Shown here piece by piece: positions 4,952 through 7,242 of a stretch of 7,242 nt of DNA. The DNA comes from Sneathiella sp. (GTDB lineage Bacteria; Pseudomonadota; Alphaproteobacteria; Sneathiellales; Sneathiellaceae). The notes beneath the pieces are model-generated. The model saw only the letters and a list, made by a program, of their open reading frames with translations. It was not told the origin of the DNA and did no database searches. How positions within the stretch are numbered: position 1 is the first letter of the stretch; every line of letters starts with the position of its first letter. The DNA lies in contig NVRR01000161.1 in NCBI GenBank assembly GCA_002732675.1, positions 1 through 7,242 on the forward strand, in the 5' to 3' direction. Made by a program: the position numbers and the translations under genes.

Positions 4952-6628
4952 ATGACCGAAACCAAGACCGATCACGAAACGACAGAAGCCGTGCATCCGC
5001 TCATCGCGGGCGTGAAGGAACAGTTTAAAAGCGGGAAAATGGACCGCCGGGAATTTTTACGGACCTCAACCTTACTTGGACTATCCGCAACGGCGGCTTA
5101 CTCCTTTGTCGGGATGGTTGACCCGACTATTGAGGCCGCAGCGGCAACACCGAAAAAGGGCGGCATTTTGAAATGCTCCATGGTCGTACAGGAAATGACA
5201 GACCCCGCCACGTATTCCTGGGTGGAAAAATCCAATGTGGCCCGGCAGATTTGCGAATTCCTGACCATTACCGGCCCTGACAATGTGACACGGCCGTATC
5301 TGGCGGAAAGCTGGACCGCATCGGATGACCTGAAAACCTGGACGTTCAATCTGCGCAAAGGCGTTAAATGGCATAATGGTGATGATTTCAATGCAGATGA
5401 CGTTGTGTTCAATGTCACCCGCTGGCTTGATCCGGCTGTTGGCTCCTCCAATATCGGTTTGTTCGCCTCAATGGTGACGACCACGGGTGAAGGCGATGCC
5501 GCCAAAAAATCCATGACGCCGGGCGCCGTCGAAAAAATCGATGACCATACAGTTCGCTTCAACCTGAATTCAGCGGTTCTGTCCATTCCGGAAAATCTTT
5601 ATAACTATCCAACGATGATTGTGCATCGGGACTTTAAGGGCGACCTTTCTAAAGAGCCTAACGGCACCGGACCTTTCACCCTGACAGAGTTTGCTGTTGG
5701 CGAAAAAGCCATCCTGCGCCGGGTGGATCAGCCTTATTGGGGCGGTGAAGTCTATCTGGACGGTATCGATTACTACGATCATGGCGCGGCGTCGGCTGCA
5801 CAGCTCGCGGCGGTTGCCTCCGGTCAGGTGGATATGAACTATGAGTTCGATATCGCCTCCCTGGCGATGGCAGATTCCATTCCCGGTATGAACGTGTTTA
5901 GTGCCCGCACCGCCCAGACTGGCGTCATGCGGTTCCGTACCGACAAGAAACCGTTTGATGACAAGCGGGTGCGTCAGGCGATCATGCTTTGCGTCGATGC
6001 GGAAAAATATAATGAGCTTGTCTTTGGCGGGCGCGGTGATGTGGCTGAACATCATCATGTGTCGCCGATCCATCCGGAATATTATGCGCTGAACCGCAGG
6101 GAAGCGGATATCACGAAAGCCAAACTATTGTTGGCGGAGGCTGGATTTGCCGATGGGCTTGAAATTACCATCGGCCTTGGAAATACAAATGGTCCTTGGC
6201 AGCAGCAGGTCTGCGAAATCCTGAAAGAGCAACTTAAACCAGCGGGAGTTACCCTCAACCTCAACCTAATGCCGGCGTCCAAATACTGGGAAACCTGGCA
6301 GACGGCGCCGTTTGGCTTTACCGCCTGGACCCATCGTCCGCTCGGCACCATGGTTCTCAGCCTTGCATACCGTAGCGGTGTTCCGTGGAATGAGACGGCT
6401 TACGATAATCCGGAATTTGAAAAAGCTCTGGATGCCGCCGAAGCCTTGGTGGATGCAGAAGAACGCAAACTGGCGATGAAGAAAGTAGAAGAAATTCTGC
6501 AAGAGGATGCGATTATGATCCAGCCCGTCTGGCAGCCAAAAATGTTCTTGGCGAACGACAAGATAATAGGGCTGGCGGCGCATCCGACGCAATATCATCA
6601 GTTCTATAAAGTCTGGATAGACAGCTAA
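4952..6628 (+). CDS. ABC importer family 5 substrate-binding protein with Tat signal
   Basis: Protein of 558 residues that binds substrate in the periplasm and hands it to a peptide/nickel-type ABC permease. A long N-terminal region (1-30) precedes the twin-arginine motif DRREFLRTS (RR at 32-33) and a hydrophobic segment to about 53; cleavage is likely near the Ala-rich run at 62-65. There is no lipobox cysteine, so a soluble protein exported folded is expected. Family 5 hallmarks: [19 protein letters not shown] (114-132), [19 protein letters not shown] (135-153), [11 protein letters not shown] (237-247), YWGG (262-265), [10 protein letters not shown] (340-349), [11 protein letters not shown] (389-399), and a C-terminal stretch around [10 protein letters not shown] (521-530). 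Substrate is unknown; peptides are commonest, but nickel, opines and sugars occur. AGGGAG at 4939-4944, 7 nt before the ATG, fixes the start. It is followed by a terminator and a DppB-like permease on the same strand. Confidence 0.93.
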   Translation: MTETKTDHETTEAVHPLIAGVKEQFKSGKMDRREFLRTSTLLGLSATAAYSFVGMVDPTIEAAAATPKKGGILKCSMVVQEMTDPATYSWVEKSNVARQICEFLTITGPDNVTRPYLAESWTASDDLKTWTFNLRKGVKWHNGDDFNADDVVFNVTRWLDPAVGSSNIGLFASMVTTTGEGDAAKKSMTPGAVEKIDDHTVRFNLNSAVLSIPENLYNYPTMIVHRDFKGDLSKEPNGTGPFTLTEFAVGEKAILRRVDQPYWGGEVYLDGIDYYDHGAASAAQLAAVASGQVDMNYEFDIASLAMADSIPGMNVFSARTAQTGVMRFRTDKKPFDDKRVRQAIMLCVDAEKYNELVFGGRGDVAEHHHVSPIHPEYYALNRREADITKAKLLLAEAGFADGLEITIGLGNTNGPWQQQVCEILKEQLKPAGVTLNLNLMPASKYWETWQTAPFGFTAWTHRPLGTMVLSLAYRSGVPWNETAYDNPEFEKALDAAEALVDAEERKLAMKKVEEILQEDAIMIQPVWQPKMFLANDKIIGLAAHPTQYHQFYKVWIDS

Positions 6629-6640
6629 CATCACGTGGAG

Positions 6641-6674
6641 AAAACAAGGGCACCCAAAGTGCCCTTGTTTTTTT
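6641..6674 (+). terminator. Intrinsic terminator between binding-protein and permease genes
   Basis: AAAACAAGGGCAC (6641-6653) pairs perfectly with GTGCCCTTGTTTT (6659-6671) around loop CCAAA; the T-run covers 6668-6674. It starts 12 bp after the stop codon and ends 32 bp before the next ATG. With no clear promoter in the remaining 32 bp, partial read-through into the permease gene is likely, giving more binding protein than permease, a common design in ABC importers. Confidence 0.88.
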
Positions 6675-6693
6675 AATGATTACTTTGTCCTTC

Positions 6694-6700
6694 GGGGGGG
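6694..6700 (+). promoter_or_regulatory. Unusual all-G ribosome binding site for the permease gene
   Basis: A run of seven G residues ends 6 nt before the ATG at 6707-6709. G-rich DNA can pair with the CCUCC of 16S rRNA, and the spacing is right, but the site lacks the usual A residues. It is the only Shine-Dalgarno-like sequence near the start and supports the chosen ATG. The homopolymer is also a potential slippage or sequencing-error site, although it is outside the coding region. Confidence 0.5.
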
Positions 6701-6706
6701 CTTTCC

Positions 6707-7242
6707 ATGTTGATTTTGGCGGCACGACGTTTAGTTTCCATGGCCTTGATTATGGTCGTTATTTCCTTCACTCTTTTTTCCATTTTTGAAAGCGACAAAC
6801 TGGCCGTTGCCGGTAAGGTTCTGGGGCCCTATTCCAGTACAGAACAGCGCGAGATCTGGCTGGAGAACAACGGCTATAACGAACCCTTTGTCGAGCGATA
6901 TTTCACCTGGGTTGGCAATGCTCTGGTTGGGGATTTCGGCTCCTCCATTCAATTCAAAGTGCCCGTATCTGATATTATGTGGTCGCGGCTCGGCAATACC
7001 GGTATTCTCGCCGGTCTCTATATGCTGTTTATGATCCCGCTCTCCCTGACCCTCGGGGTGATTGCCGGTATGAAGGAAGGATCGGTGCAGGATCGGGTGA
7101 TCTCTGTCGGATCGGTGCTAACCACCTCGGTCCCCGAATTCGCCTCTGCCACTTTCTTTACCTCCGTTTTCGTCTTTTCTCTGGGTTGGCTCCCCGGCAC
7201 GTCGGCCAGGACCAATGGTTTTAGCTGGGCGGAGATATTCCT
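6707..7242 (+). CDS. DppB-like ABC transporter permease, 3' partial
   Basis: The frame is open from the ATG at 6707 to the window edge (178 complete codons), so the C-terminal part is missing. The N-terminus MLILAARRLVSMALIMVVISF is the usual short basic start plus first membrane helix (about 9-28) of the DppB/OppB permease group. A periplasmic segment follows with YNEPFVERYFTWVGNALVGDFGSSI (57-81), matching the family pattern of a Trp/Gly-rich stretch ending in GDxGxS. The second helix is about 98-121, and the third lies in the stretch with SVPEFASATFF...LGWLPGTS (141-166). The cytoplasmic EAA loop that contacts the ATPase is not reached. In such operons a DppC-like permease and ATPases normally follow. 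It should form the membrane channel for the upstream binding protein. Confidence 0.9.
   Translation, partial: MLILAARRLVSMALIMVVISFTLFSIFESDKLAVAGKVLGPYSSTEQREIWLENNGYNEPFVERYFTWVGNALVGDFGSSIQFKVPVSDIMWSRLGNTGILAGLYMLFMIPLSLTLGVIAGMKEGSVQDRVISVGSVLTTSVPEFASATFFTSVFVFSLGWLPGTSARTNGFSWAEIF

Noticed and set aside
5570..6073. 167-codon minus-strand frame (and others at 5098-5586, 6266-6634) inside the binding-protein gene
   Set aside because: All lie antisense within a continuous, well-conserved family 5 binding-protein gene and have no domain or ribosome-site support.
1..7242. CRISPR arrays, tRNA or rRNA genes, insertion sequences, toxin-antitoxin or defence genes
   Set aside because: No regularly spaced repeats, no tRNA-like cloverleaf noticed, and no transposase, integrase, nuclease or toxin-like protein on either strand.

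Overview
The window looks like part of an alphaproteobacterial chromosome. This is inferred from gene content (a Tat-exported family 5 solute-binding protein, a VPLPA-type sorting-signal protein, an M81 metallopeptidase and a GFA-family protein) and from moderate-GC coding DNA separated by AT-rich spacers. No rRNA or other taxonomic marker is present, so the assignment is tentative.

Layout, left to right. (1) Positions 1-1218, plus strand: the C-terminal ~400 residues of an MlrC-like M81 metallopeptidase whose start lies off the left edge. (2) Positions 1143-3535, minus strand: a probable three-gene operon read right to left, made of an acyl-CoA dehydrogenase, a small GFA/CENP-V zinc protein and an RluA-type pseudouridine synthase. 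The synthase runs tail-to-tail 76 bp into the M81 gene. A strong sigma70-type promoter (TTTACA, 17 bp, TATAAT) sits just upstream of the dehydrogenase, with an inverted repeat across its -35 box. (3) Positions 3536-3840: an AT-rich divergent spacer with several dyads, including a perfect 24-bp palindrome. (4) Positions 3841-4410, plus strand: a small secreted protein with a signal peptide and a C-terminal VPLPA/hydrophobic/Arg-Lys sorting signal, followed by a clear intrinsic terminator. (5) Positions 4461-4951: an AT-rich gene-free leader with inverted repeats and a short GC-rich tandem repeat. (6) Positions 4952-7242, plus strand: the start of a peptide/nickel-type ABC importer operon, with a Tat-signal substrate-binding protein, an intrinsic terminator, and a DppB-like permease cut off by the right edge.

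How the genes work together: only the importer genes form an obvious functional unit. The binding protein captures a substrate, probably a peptide or similar small molecule, and delivers it to the permease. The terminator between them probably lets the binding protein be made in excess. The dehydrogenase-GFA-RluA cluster appears co-transcribed but has no evident shared pathway. The sorting-signal protein is alone here, with no exosortase in the window. I found no clearly new multi-gene system. The best leads are regulatory: the palindromes in the two AT-rich spacers, the operator-like dyad over the dehydrogenase promoter, and the convergent overlap that seems to have given RluA an extra C-terminal tail.
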